Positions 28,155-36,829 are shown, counted from the first letter of the stretch. The stretch is DNA of 64,000 bases from CALJXB01 sp965225935 (GCA_965225935.1 CBDDCC010000015.1:124001-188000); one strand, 5' to 3'. A program made the numbers and translations. Notes: generated from the sequence alone by a model not told the origin.

Positions 28155-28891
28155 CCAGCCTGCCGAAGGCGCCGCCGCCCAAGCGCCTGGGTCTGGTCAT
28201 CGATCTCGACATTTGCGTCGGCTGCCACGCCTGCGTGGTCAACTGCAAGGAATGGAACACCGGCGGCTATCCCGCCCCGCTCAGCGACCTGGAACCCTAC
28301 GGCAGCGGCCAGACCGGGGCCTGGCTGAACCGGGTGCACAGCTACGAGGCGGGCGACGGCGCGGCGAGCCGCACGGTCCACTTTCCCAAGTCCTGCCTGC
28401 ACTGCGAGGACGCGGCCTGCGTCACCGTCTGCCCGACCGGCGCCTCCTACAAGCGCGAGGAGGACGGCATCGTGCTGGTCGAGGAGACGCGCTGCATCGG
28501 CTGCGGCCTCTGCGCCTGGGCCTGCCCCTACGGCGCCCGCGAGCTCGACCCCGTGGGCGGCGTCATGAAGAAGTGCACCCTCTGCATCGACCGCATCTAC
28601 AATCGGCACATCCCCGAGGCCGAGCGCCAGCCGGCCTGCGTCAATGCCTGCCCGGCCAATGCGCGGCACTTCGGCGACTTCGCCGAACCGGACTCGGAGG
28701 TCTCGCGCATGACGGCCGAGCGGGGTGGCATGGACCTCATGCCCGAGATGGGCTACAGGCCCACCAACAAGTACCTGCCACCGCGCCCGCGCCGGGACGG
28801 CCGGCAGGCCGAGGCCAGCGACCGGGCCCTGCCCGACGCCGATCCGCAAGGCGGCTTCCTCGGCTGGCTCGACCGCCTGCTGTCGGACTAG
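28151..28891 (+). CDS. soeB: Sulfite dehydrogenase iron-sulfur subunit SoeB
   Basis: 246-aa DmsB/NrfC-type electron-transfer protein with four ferredoxin-like cysteine groups: CVGCHACVVNC (from C22), CLHCEDAACVTVCP, CIGCGLCAWACP, and CTLC plus CVNACP. It should carry four [4Fe-4S] clusters and pass electrons from SoeA to the membrane subunit. It lacks a signal peptide, matching a cytoplasmic complex. The stop codon is TAG at 28889-28891; its TA is the boundary of a MITE-like repeat, so the insertion created or re-created the stop. Confidence 0.88.
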   Translation: MTSLPKAPPPKRLGLVIDLDICVGCHACVVNCKEWNTGGYPAPLSDLEPYGSGQTGAWLNRVHSYEAGDGAASRTVHFPKSCLHCEDAACVTVCPTGASYKREEDGIVLVEETRCIGCGLCAWACPYGARELDPVGGVMKKCTLCIDRIYNRHIPEAERQPACVNACPANARHFGDFAEPDSEVSRMTAERGGMDLMPEMGYRPTNKYLPPRPRRDGRQAEASDRALPDADPQGGFLGWLDRLLSD

Positions 28892-29170
28892 AGCGGGATG
28901 GGATGAGATTGGATCAACGCTGTTGGCCTGGGTTGGCTCCGTCCGCTAGGCGCGGGTCGCAGCGCGATGCGGTGCATCGGGCGAGGCCCGCAACGACGCG
29001 GCGGGCCAACCCAGGCCAACCCGTAGGGGACGGGCGCTTTTGGCCGGACGCTGCGCCGCTCCTCCTCGAATATGCTTCGGCATGTCCTTCGTCCCCACAG
29101 TTGTCCTTGGCCTAACGTCCGGCCAAAATCGCTCCGTCAGCGTGGTTCAATCTCATCTCATCCCGCTCTA
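28889..29170 (+). mobile_element. MITE-like element A, copy 1 (between soeB and soeC)
   Basis: A 282-bp non-coding repeat bounded by TA, with imperfect ~32-bp terminal inverted repeats (TAGAGCGGGATG... / ...CATCCCGCTCTA). Two internal inverted repeats are seen: TTGGCCTGGGTTGGC with GCCAACCCAGGCCAA (15 bp), and TTTTGGCCGGACG with CGTCCGGCCAAAA. Near-identical copies lie at 45769-46050 and, inverted, at 60370-60640. TA flanks suggest mobilisation by an IS630/Tc1-mariner-type transposase, none of which is in the window. It splits the soeABC operon. Confidence 0.88.
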
Positions 29171-29184
29171 GGTCAGAGTTCGCG

Positions 29185-30153
29185 TTGCATCCGGCACCCT
29201 CGATCCTCGTCTTCACCACGGCCTCGGGCGCGGGCTACGGCTTGCTGTTCCTGCTGGGCCTGGGCGGCGCACTGGGACTGCTGCCGGCCGGGCGCGGCTT
29301 CGGCGCCGCCGGTCTCGGCCTGGCCTTCGCCCTGATCGTGCTCGGCCTGGTCGCCTCGACCTTCCACCTGAAGCACCCGGAGCGTGCCTGGCGGGCACTC
29401 AGCCAGTGGCGCTCTTCCTGGCTGTCGCGGGAGGGCGTGGCGGCCCTCGTCACCTTCGTCCCGGCGGGACTTTACGCCCTCGGCTGGGTCGGGCTCGGCG
29501 CGACCGGCGATCTCTGGGCGCTCTGCGGCCTGCTGGCGGCACTTGGGGCGGCTGTCACGATCTACTGCACCGGCTGGATCTACGCCTCCCTCAAGACCGT
29601 GCGCCAGTGGCACCAGCCCAAGGTGGTGCCCCTCTACCTCGCTCTCGGCCTCGCCAGCGGCGCCCTCTGGCTGGCGGCCCTGACGCGCCTCTTCGAGGGG
29701 CCTGCGACCTGGTCCGCCGTCTTCGCCCTGGCTGCCGTGGCGTTCGCCTGGGGGCTGAAGCTGCTCTACTGGCGGGACCTGGCGGCGGGCATCTCCTGGG
29801 CGCCGGAGCCCAGCCTGGAGACGGCGACGGGGCTCGGCGAACTCGGCCGGGTGCGCCAGCTCGACCCGCCCCATACCGAGGAGAACTACCTGCTCAGCGA
29901 GATGGGCTACCGGGTCGCCCGCAAGCACGCCGGGCGCCTGCGCCGGCTGGCGCTGCTGTTCGGCGCGCTGCTCCCCCTCGCCTGCCTGTTGCTGGCGCTC
30001 GCTCTGGGCGGCGTCCTTGAGGGTCTTCTGGCCGTCCTGGCCGCGCTCTCCGGGATGCTGGGGGTGCTGATCGAGCGCTGGCTGTTCTTCGCCGAGGCGA
30101 CCCACACGGTGGCCCTCTACTACGGACGGGGGGCCGCGCGCCTTCCCGGTTGA
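29185..30153 (+). CDS. soeC: Sulfite dehydrogenase membrane anchor subunit SoeC (DmsC-like)
   Basis: 322-aa integral membrane protein, DmsC family, with about eight hydrophobic segments (first at residues ~8-30, YGLLFLLGLGGALGLLP). It should anchor SoeAB to the inner face of the membrane and deliver electrons to quinone. The start is a TTG at 29185; the encoded MHPAPSILVFTTASGAGYG is a normal SoeC N-terminus, so the protein appears complete although the start is only 15 bp from the end of the inserted repeat. The ribosome site (AGGTCAG) is weak. Confidence 0.83.
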   Translation: MHPAPSILVFTTASGAGYGLLFLLGLGGALGLLPAGRGFGAAGLGLAFALIVLGLVASTFHLKHPERAWRALSQWRSSWLSREGVAALVTFVPAGLYALGWVGLGATGDLWALCGLLAALGAAVTIYCTGWIYASLKTVRQWHQPKVVPLYLALGLASGALWLAALTRLFEGPATWSAVFALAAVAFAWGLKLLYWRDLAAGISWAPEPSLETATGLGELGRVRQLDPPHTEENYLLSEMGYRVARKHAGRLRRLALLFGALLPLACLLLALALGGVLEGLLAVLAALSGMLGVLIERWLFFAEATHTVALYYGRGAARLPG

Positions 30154-30218
30154 CCCTCTTTGCCGTGGCCCGCCATCATCGCAGGCGCGCCCGTCACCTC
30201 CAGCAAGGACCGGCAGAT

Positions 30219-31268
30219 ATGAGCCTCACCACCACCACCATCGGCGCCTATCCCAAGCCCGACTACATCGAGGTCCCCGACTGGTTCAACATCCCCGCCG
30301 GCCCCGACACGGCAGACCCCACCATGGGCTGGGCCAAGGCCGTCGAGGCCATGGGCGACGAGGCGGAGGAGATCTTCGCCCGCGGCATCCGCGAGGTGAT
30401 CTCGGACCAGGTGGGCGCCGGCATCGACGTGCCCACCGACGGCGAGGTGCGGCGCGAGAACTACATCCACTACCACTGCCGGCACATCGCGGGCATCGAC
30501 TTCGAGACCCTGACCGAAAAGTTGGTGCGCGGCGTCTACTCGGCCAAGCTGCCGACGGTGACCGGCCCGGTCAGCGCCCGCGACCACTTCCTGCCCCACG
30601 ACTGGCGCGTCGCCCAGTCCTTCGCCGACCGCCCCGTGAAGATCACCCTGCCCGGCCCCATGACCATCTCCGACACGGTGGCCGACGCCCACTATGGCGA
30701 GCCCGCGCGCCTCGGCCGCGACTTGGCGGCGGCCCTCAACGCCGAGGTGCTGGCGCTCGCCGAGGCCGGCTGCCGGCACATCCAGATCGACGAGCCGGTC
30801 TTCGCCCGACGCCCCGACGAGGCCCTCGACTACGGCTTCGAGAACCTGGAGCGCTGCTTCCACGACGCGCCGCAAGGCGTTGTCCGGACAGTACATATGT
30901 GCTGCGGCTATCCGGACCGGGTGGACAATCCGGACTACCCCAAGGCGCCCAAGGAGTCCTATGGCCGGCTGGCCCAGGCAATCGAGGACTCCTCGATCAT
31001 GGCCGTCTCCATCGAGGACGCCCACCGGCCCAACGACCTCGCCCTGCTGGAGGCCTTCAAGACCACCAGCGTGATCCTCGGCGTGGTCGCCATCGCCAAG
31101 AGCCGGGTCGAGCCGGTCGAGGAGATCCGCGCCCGCCTCCAGACCGCCCTTGAGCACATCGACGCCGAGCGCCTGATCGCCGCCCCGGACTGCGGCCTCG
31201 GTCTGCTCGGCCGCGACCTGTCGCTGGCCAAGCTGCGCAATCTCTCGGACGCGGCGCACGGGATCTGA
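30219..31268 (+). CDS. MetE C-terminal-domain-like methyltransferase (methionine synthase II type)
   Basis: 349-aa UROD/MetE-like TIM barrel corresponding to the catalytic C-terminal half of cobalamin-independent methionine synthase. The zinc site is conserved: H226-x-C228, probably E266 (SIEDAHR) and C325 (PDCGLG); IDEP at 191-193 fits the folate/substrate side. The N-terminal half of MetE is missing, so this is a stand-alone core protein that may use another methyl donor or thiol acceptor. AAGGAC precedes the ATG at 30219. It follows soeC by 65 bp and may share its transcript. Role in the island unknown. Confidence 0.82.
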   Translation: MSLTTTTIGAYPKPDYIEVPDWFNIPAGPDTADPTMGWAKAVEAMGDEAEEIFARGIREVISDQVGAGIDVPTDGEVRRENYIHYHCRHIAGIDFETLTEKLVRGVYSAKLPTVTGPVSARDHFLPHDWRVAQSFADRPVKITLPGPMTISDTVADAHYGEPARLGRDLAAALNAEVLALAEAGCRHIQIDEPVFARRPDEALDYGFENLERCFHDAPQGVVRTVHMCCGYPDRVDNPDYPKAPKESYGRLAQAIEDSSIMAVSIEDAHRPNDLALLEAFKTTSVILGVVAIAKSRVEPVEEIRARLQTALEHIDAERLIAAPDCGLGLLGRDLSLAKLRNLSDAAHGI

Positions 31269-31281
31269 GCGCGAAAGAAAC

Positions 31282-31322
31282 GGCCCGGAGCCAGCAGCCC
31301 CGAGCCATCTCTCTCTTCTTTT
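31282..31322 (+). terminator. Probable Rho-independent terminator after the MetE-like gene
   Basis: GGCCCGGAGC (31282-31291) and GCCCCGAGCC (31297-31306) form a 10-bp stem with two A-C mismatches and a 5-nt loop. It is followed by the T-rich tract ATCTCTCTCTTCTTTT. It would end the soe-MetE-like transcript before the convergent aminotransferase gene. Confidence 0.5.
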
Positions 31323-31349
31323 GCAGTGGGCCCGAAGGCCCCCGTGCGC

Positions 31350-32669
31350 TCAGTGGGTCTTGAGCACGTCCCTGACTTTGGTGAAGAGCTCGTCGAGGTG
31401 CTTGTCCTCGCAGATCAGCGGCGGCGCGACCAGGAGGGCGTCGCCGGTCATCTTGATGAGGATGCCCGTGTCGAAGAGCTGCTGGAGCAGCTCGTAACCG
31501 CGCGCGCCCGGCTTTTCCTTGGGCGCGATGTCGAGGGTCCCGAAGAGGCCGTAGCCGCGGATGTCGGTCACCACCGGGATGTCCTTCAAGGCGAACAGGC
31601 CCTCGAGGAAGCGGGGCGACATCTCCGCCGCCCGCTCGACCAGCTTCTCCTTCTCGAAGATGTCGCGCGCCGCCAGACCCGCCGCCGAGGCCGCCGGGCA
31701 GCCCGAATAGGTGTAGCCGTGGAACAGCTCGACCGCCATGTCCGGCGCCGCGTTGGTGATGGTCTCGTAGATCTTGTCGCTGCAGGCCACGGCCCCCATG
31801 GGCACCACGCCGTTGGTGAGCGCCTTGGCCATGGTCATGAGGTCGGGCGTGACGCCGAAGGCATCGGCGCCGAACTGCTTGCCGGTGCGCCCGAAGCCGC
31901 AGATCACCTCGTCGAAGATGAGGACGATGTGGTAGCGGTCGCAGATCTCCCTGAGGCGCTCCAGGTAGCCCTTGGGCGGCACCAGGCAGCCGATCGAGCC
32001 GGCGATGGGCTCGACGATGCAGGCCGCGATAGTGTCCTCGCCGTGCAGATCGACGAGGCGCTGCAGGTCGTCGGCGAGCTCGGCCCCCTGCTCCGGCTGG
32101 CCGGGGGTGAACTTGTTCTCCTCCAGCCAGGTGTGGCGCATGTGGGCGCAGCCGGGCAGGCCGAGGCCGAAGGCCTTCTTGTTGGGCATCATACCGGCGA
32201 CCGAGAGGCCGCCGAAGTTGACGCCGTGGTAGGCCTTCTCGCGGCCGACCAGGCGCTGGCGCTGCCCCTCGCCCCTGGCACGCTGGTAGGCGAGCGCGAT
32301 CTTGAGCGCGGAATCCACCGATTCCGACCCGGAGTTGGTGAAGAAGACGTAGTTGAGATCGCCCGGCGTCACCGCCGCCACCCGACGCGCCAGCTCGAAG
32401 GAGAGCGGGTGGCCATACTGGAAGGGCGGGGCGTAGTCGAGCTCGGTGAGGGTCTGGCGCACCGCCTCGGCGATCTCCTTGCGGCCGTGGCCGGCGCCGA
32501 CGCAGAACAGGCCCGAGGAGCCGTCCAGCACCGGCTCGTCCCGGTCGGTGTAGTAGTACATGCCCTCGGCCCGCGCGATCATCCGCGGATAGGCCTTGAA
32601 GTGCCGGTTCGAGGTGAACGGCATCCAGTAGGGCTCAAGAGAGTTCGCGCTTGGCATTACCCAATTCAT
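31350..32669 (-). CDS. Omega-amino acid (beta-alanine/taurine):pyruvate aminotransferase
   Basis: 439-aa class III, fold-type I aminotransferase. The PLP lysine is K282 (MAKALTNG) and the pyridine-nitrogen aspartate is D253 (IFDEVICGFG). The N-terminus LEPYWMPFTSNRHFKA and TNSGSESVDSALKIAL closely match beta-alanine:pyruvate (omega-APT) enzymes, several of which also use taurine or hypotaurine. With alanine dehydrogenase upstream on the same strand and xsc nearby, the likely role is taurine to sulfoacetaldehyde with pyruvate as acceptor (Tpa function). Beta-alanine use is the main alternative. The gap to ald is 108 bp. Confidence 0.85.
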   Translation of the reverse strand: MNWVMPSANSLEPYWMPFTSNRHFKAYPRMIARAEGMYYYTDRDEPVLDGSSGLFCVGAGHGRKEIAEAVRQTLTELDYAPPFQYGHPLSFELARRVAAVTPGDLNYVFFTNSGSESVDSALKIALAYQRARGEGQRQRLVGREKAYHGVNFGGLSVAGMMPNKKAFGLGLPGCAHMRHTWLEENKFTPGQPEQGAELADDLQRLVDLHGEDTIAACIVEPIAGSIGCLVPPKGYLERLREICDRYHIVLIFDEVICGFGRTGKQFGADAFGVTPDLMTMAKALTNGVVPMGAVACSDKIYETITNAAPDMAVELFHGYTYSGCPAASAAGLAARDIFEKEKLVERAAEMSPRFLEGLFALKDIPVVTDIRGYGLFGTLDIAPKEKPGARGYELLQQLFDTGILIKMTGDALLVAPPLICEDKHLDELFTKVRDVLKTH

Positions 32670-32777
32670 TGACCGATCGCTCCCGTCATGCGTCCCCGGG
32701 GACCCTGCCTTCGGTCCCTTGGGACTTGTTGTCCAAAACCGTCCCGCGCGCCGCTTCGTCCGGGCGCGGGCCCCGCC

Positions 32778-33896
32778 TCAGGCGTCCAGCGCCTGCTCGG
32801 CCGGGGTGTAGTCGAGCCCGTGGGCGGCGGCCACGGCCTCGTAGGTCACCTTGCCGCCGGCGACGTTGAGGCCGTTGCGCAGGTGGGGATCGTCCAGGAG
32901 GGCTTGTCTGTAGCCCTTGTTCGCCAGCGCCAGGCCGAACGGCAAGGTGGCGTTGTTGAGGGCGATGGTCGAGGTCCGCGCCACCGCCCCTGGCATGTTG
33001 GTGACGCAATAGTGGACGCAGCCCTCCTCCAGGTAGGTCGGCTCGCTGTGGGTGGTGGGCCGCGAGGTCTCGAAGCAGCCGCCCTGGTCGATGGCGATGT
33101 CCACCAGCACCGAGCCGGGGCGCATCTGGGCGACCATATCCCGGGTGACCAGCTTGGGCGCCGCCGCGCCCGGCACCAGCACCGCGCCGACCACCAGGTC
33201 GGCGCCCATCACATGGGTCTCGATGGCGTCGACCGTGGAGTAGATGGTGTTGAGCATAGGACCGAACTGCAGGTCGAGGGCGTAGAGCCGGTCCAGCGAC
33301 TTGTCGATCACCGTGACGTGGGCTTCCATGCCCATGGCCATGCGCGCCGCGTTGGTGCCCGAGACGCCGCCGCCGATGATCACGACCCGCGAGGCCGCGA
33401 CGCCGGGCACGCCGCCCAGCAGCATTCCAGAGCCGCCCTGATCCTTCTCCAGGCAGTGGGCGCCCACCTGGATCGACATGCGCCCGGCCACCTCGCTCAT
33501 GGGCGCGAGCAGCGGCAGGCCGCCGCGGGAATCCGTCACCGTCTCGTAGGCGATGGCCACGCAGCCGCTGTCCATGAGGCCCCTTGTCTGAGGCTCGTCC
33601 GGGGCGAGGTGCAGGTAGGTGTAGAGCACCTGGCCCTCGCGCAGCATGGCGCACTCGGCGGGCTGCGGCTCCTTCACCTTGATGATCATGTCGGCCCGGG
33701 CGAAGACCTCCCCGACCGTGTCCGCCACCTCGGCCCCCACCGCACGGTAGGTCCCGTCGTCGAAGCCGATCCCGGCCCCGGCGCCGGTCTCGACCACCAC
33801 CTGATGGCCGTGATGGATGAACTCGCGCACCGAGGAGGGCACCAGCCCCACCCGGTACTCATGAACCTTCACCTCTTTCGGCACCCCGATCAGCAT
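32778..33896 (-). CDS. ald: Alanine dehydrogenase
   Basis: 372-aa NAD-dependent enzyme that oxidatively deaminates L-alanine to pyruvate, NADH and ammonium. Catalytic K75 (KVKEP) and H96 (YLHLAP) fall at the numbers known for Ald enzymes, and the NAD-binding fold has VVIIGGGVSG. Beside the aminotransferase it would recycle alanine to pyruvate, so that the amino group of taurine leaves as ammonium; this ald-tpa pairing is common in taurine-degrading bacteria. It is the first gene of a two-gene minus-strand unit. Confidence 0.95.
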   Translation of the reverse strand: MLIGVPKEVKVHEYRVGLVPSSVREFIHHGHQVVVETGAGAGIGFDDGTYRAVGAEVADTVGEVFARADMIIKVKEPQPAECAMLREGQVLYTYLHLAPDEPQTRGLMDSGCVAIAYETVTDSRGGLPLLAPMSEVAGRMSIQVGAHCLEKDQGGSGMLLGGVPGVAASRVVIIGGGVSGTNAARMAMGMEAHVTVIDKSLDRLYALDLQFGPMLNTIYSTVDAIETHVMGADLVVGAVLVPGAAAPKLVTRDMVAQMRPGSVLVDIAIDQGGCFETSRPTTHSEPTYLEEGCVHYCVTNMPGAVARTSTIALNNATLPFGLALANKGYRQALLDDPHLRNGLNVAGGKVTYEAVAAAHGLDYTPAEQALDA

Positions 33897-34196
33897 GCCC
33901 CCGCGCTCCGCTCAACGACGCTCATCATCGATGTTCCGCTCCCCAAAAAAATACCGTGCCCCTGGGCCCGCCCTTCCCACTGGGCTGCCAGCAGCAGGCC
34001 CGAACGACTCCATATACAATAGCAAATCGGCATACCTACGGCACCATACCCTTCCTCGGCACGATGCCGGCGGCCGGGCGTTCCGCCGGGGTCCGACAAT
34101 CTCAGCCTAGACCCGATACGGGCCAGTGGCCAGATCCAGATAGGCGCAAGGCTTGAGGCCAGACGGGGCACCGCCCGGCCGGAGCGGAACGGCGTA
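33897..34196. promoter_or_regulatory. Intergenic region upstream of ald
   Basis: 300 bp with no gene. Read on the minus strand it contains an AT-rich stretch (TTGCTATTGTATATGG, about 34006-34025) that may hold the ald promoter, and a tract TATTTTTTTGGGG about 50 bp before the ATG. Three CTGG sites occur on the minus strand at 34123-34139, but with 6-7-bp spacing, unlike the 10-bp phase seen before xsc and soeA. Confidence 0.35.
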
Positions 34197-35678
34197 TCAG
34201 GCCGCCGGGCGGACGATGGCGCGGCGGCGTTCGAGCTGGCGGCTGGGCAGCACGACGCTGACCCGGGTGCCGATGCCGTGGCGGCTGTCGATGTGGAGGG
34301 AGCCGCCGAGCAGCTCGGCCAGCTTCTTGGCGAGCGGCAGGCCGAGGCCGGTGCCCTCGCGCTTGCGGGCCGGGGTTTCTTCGATCTGGCCGAAGGGCGC
34401 CAGGGCCTTCGGGATGTCCTCGCGCTTGATGCCCAGGCCGGTGTCGGAGACCTCCAGCACCAGCTCGCCCGCCTTCGCCCGCTCCTGGAGCGAGAGGGTG
34501 ACGCTGCCGCCCGAGGGCGTGTAGTCGATGGCGTTGGCGGTCAGGTTGAGGAGGATCTGGCGCAGCTTGGACTCGTCGCTCTTGATGGTCGCCGGAACGG
34601 CGCCGATATCGGTCTCCAGACGCACCCCGGCGCGCTTCGCCCGCTCCGCCGTCTGCTCCATCACCCCGCGCACCAGCGCTGTCGTGTCGACGCTGTTCTG
34701 GCTCACCGAGAGATCGCCGTTGTCGGCGTTCACCAGGTCCAGCACGTCGTCGATGACGGCCAGGAGATGCAGGCCCGAGGCGTGGATGTCGCGGCCGAAC
34801 TCCGTGTACTTGCCGATGGCGAGCGGCCCGTAGGCCGCGTCCTTGACCAGCTCCGCGAAGCCGATGATGGCGTTCAGCGGCGTGCGCAACTCGTGGCTGA
34901 TCTTGGCCAGGAAGACGGACTTGGCCCGGCTGGCGGCCTGGACCTGGGCGTAGCTGGCGGCGAGCGCCAGGTTGAGATCGTTGTAGCGCCGCACCTGCCG
35001 GTCCGCCCAGAGCGCCAGGGCGAGCAGCAGTCCGCCGACCAGAAGGAACCCGAGGGCGCCGCCGATAGCGAGATAGCCCTGCTGCCGGGCGCCGAGGACG
35101 CGGAGATCGCTGATGTCGCTGCGGATCTCGACGACGGCCTCGGCCTCGCCGGTGCGCCCCGCCGCACCCAGCGGCAGCAGGCTGGACTGCACCCAGAGAT
35201 CCTGCCGGGGCCCGTCGAGCCCCTCGGCACTCTCTTGGAACGCCAGTTCCCCGGCGGATCGGCGGGCCAGGGCCTCGCCGAAGCGGTCGCTGTCGCCGAA
35301 GGCGCCGCCGATCCGTCCGGGAGCGGTCGAAAAGAAGGCGCGGCCTTCGCGGTCGTAGAGCGCGACCTCGAGGACCGGGGTGCCGGCCATCATGCCCCGC
35401 ACCGCCCGGTCCAGCGCCGCCGCGCGGGGATCGCCGCGAAGCTCCTCCGCCGAGAGGCCGCGGCTCTGGTCCTGGAACCCGCGGTAGTGGGGCCAGAGCA
35501 CGTTGGCGAAGGATTGGGCCAAGGCGGCGTTGCCGGCGGTGGCCTGGCGTTCGAGCTGGGCGAGGCCGACGGAGCGGCCGGCGTAGACGAGGGCCCCCGC
35601 CACCAGCACCAACAGGACGAGCGCCCCGATCGCGAGAGTCCGTGTCAGGTGGTGCTTGAGGTCAAACGGATCGCGCAT
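34197..35678 (-). CDS. Membrane-bound sensor histidine kinase
   Basis: 493-aa kinase. Two membrane helices (residues ~14-35 and ~203-224) flank a ~165-residue periplasmic sensor with a Cache-like feel (EVALYDREGRAFFSTAPGR). A short coiled segment leads to HisKA with phospho-acceptor H262 (AKISHELRTPLNAIIGF) and HATPase_c (N box LLNLTANAIDYTP, G boxes DTGLGIKREDI and GTGLGLPL). The start at 35678 places the first membrane helix at the N-terminus; the frame is open further upstream but without conserved sequence. No response-regulator gene adjoins, so it is an orphan kinase; partner unknown. Confidence 0.9.
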   Translation of the reverse strand: MRDPFDLKHHLTRTLAIGALVLLVLVAGALVYAGRSVGLAQLERQATAGNAALAQSFANVLWPHYRGFQDQSRGLSAEELRGDPRAAALDRAVRGMMAGTPVLEVALYDREGRAFFSTAPGRIGGAFGDSDRFGEALARRSAGELAFQESAEGLDGPRQDLWVQSSLLPLGAAGRTGEAEAVVEIRSDISDLRVLGARQQGYLAIGGALGFLLVGGLLLALALWADRQVRRYNDLNLALAASYAQVQAASRAKSVFLAKISHELRTPLNAIIGFAELVKDAAYGPLAIGKYTEFGRDIHASGLHLLAVIDDVLDLVNADNGDLSVSQNSVDTTALVRGVMEQTAERAKRAGVRLETDIGAVPATIKSDESKLRQILLNLTANAIDYTPSGGSVTLSLQERAKAGELVLEVSDTGLGIKREDIPKALAPFGQIEETPARKREGTGLGLPLAKKLAELLGGSLHIDSRHGIGTRVSVVLPSRQLERRRAIVRPAA

Positions 35679-35887
35679 ATGAATCCGCCCGTTCGGGTGA
35701 CGCTGCGCCGCCAGAATGGGCGCCAGCCTAGCGGCGCCCCGGTTAACGGGCCGTCTACAAGGACTTAAGTACAGGGACTTAAGGCCGAATTGCGAAACCG
35801 GCGGCGACCTCGATGGGCGCCCCATTTGTTTACGCCTTGGCGCTAGGCTGTCCCTCCCGACGGGAACGAGACGAATGGGGTCCGGTC

Positions 35888-36829
35888 ATGGGCCGCTACG
35901 GCGATATCGCTTTCCTGCCCGAAAGCCGGGTGCCGGCCGGTACCGGCGACCTGCTGGTTCGGGAGTCCTGGCGCGGCCATCTGATCGCCGGCCTGCTGCT
36001 GCTCGCCGTCGGGATCGGCGTGCCGGCGCTGGTCTTCTTCGGCGGTGGGGATTTCTTCGTCCTAGAGCCGGGCATCAGCTTCCACACCCTGATGCACTTC
36101 TTCATGGCCGGGATCACCGGCCTGGTGATCCTGGGGATCGCCCTCACCTGCCCCATCGCGGGACTGGTCTTCCTCTGCTCGGGCCTGGCGGCACTGCGAC
36201 CGACCAACTGGGTCCTGCGCGCCGGTCGGGAGGGCCTCTACGTGAAGCTCCGCTCCTACCTGGACCACCGCCTGCCGTCAGAGGATCCGGTGGTCGCCTT
36301 CATCCCCAAGCGCGAGGTCCGCTGGCTCCAGGCCCACGAGGAACGGGCCCGCCACGTCAGCCGTGCCGGCGAGTACAGCGACGCAAACGACGATGCCCGG
36401 GTCCGGCAGCAGTACCTGGAGATCAAGCTGTTCGGCGAGGACCTGTCGGAGATCGACTTACGGCTGAAACGCGAGCGGAGCCTGAAGTGCCCCACCTTGA
36501 TCCGGGGCGTGACCTCCCAGGCCCGGGGCACGGCCCTCTCCCTGCGGCCGGGCGGCGTGCTGCGCATCGACTGGACCACCAAGCGGACCCGCCTCCGGCC
36601 GGGCCTCGCCGCCGCCCTCGAGCGGCTCGCCCGGGACTACCGCACGGCGCCCGAGCGCGAGAGCGAGCAAGCAGCGATCCGGACCCTGGACCGCGCGCGC
36701 CAGGAAGAGCGCTTGCTGGAGATGGTTGAGCAGGGCAACGTCATGGACGCGGTCATCCTCGCCCGCGACCTCTACGGCTTCGACTTGAGCGAGGCCAAGA
36801 CGTTCCTCGACGAGCTGCAGCGGACCTAA
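35888..36829 (+). CDS. Membrane protein with C-terminal ribosomal L7/L12-like segment
   Basis: 313-aa protein of unknown function. Two hydrophobic segments (residues ~38-58, LIAGLLLLAVGIGVPALVFF, and ~76-105) are followed by a ~200-residue cytoplasmic domain rich in Arg and Glu. The last ~30 residues (GNVMDAVILARDLYGFDLSEAKTFLDEL) resemble the helix-turn-helix end of the L7/L12 C-terminal domain (IKxVRxxTGLGLKEAK). The start ATG at 35888 was preferred to one at 35813 because the extra 25 residues are not membrane-like. It is divergent from the histidine kinase. A MITE-like element begins right after the stop. Confidence 0.7.
   Translation: MGRYGDIAFLPESRVPAGTGDLLVRESWRGHLIAGLLLLAVGIGVPALVFFGGGDFFVLEPGISFHTLMHFFMAGITGLVILGIALTCPIAGLVFLCSGLAALRPTNWVLRAGREGLYVKLRSYLDHRLPSEDPVVAFIPKREVRWLQAHEERARHVSRAGEYSDANDDARVRQQYLEIKLFGEDLSEIDLRLKRERSLKCPTLIRGVTSQARGTALSLRPGGVLRIDWTTKRTRLRPGLAAALERLARDYRTAPERESEQAAIRTLDRARQEERLLEMVEQGNVMDAVILARDLYGFDLSEAKTFLDELQRT

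Noticed and set aside
28892..29184. Short open frames inside the repeat elements
   Set aside because: They recur only because the element is repeated; there is no start signal or recognisable protein, and the inverted-repeat structure explains the sequence.
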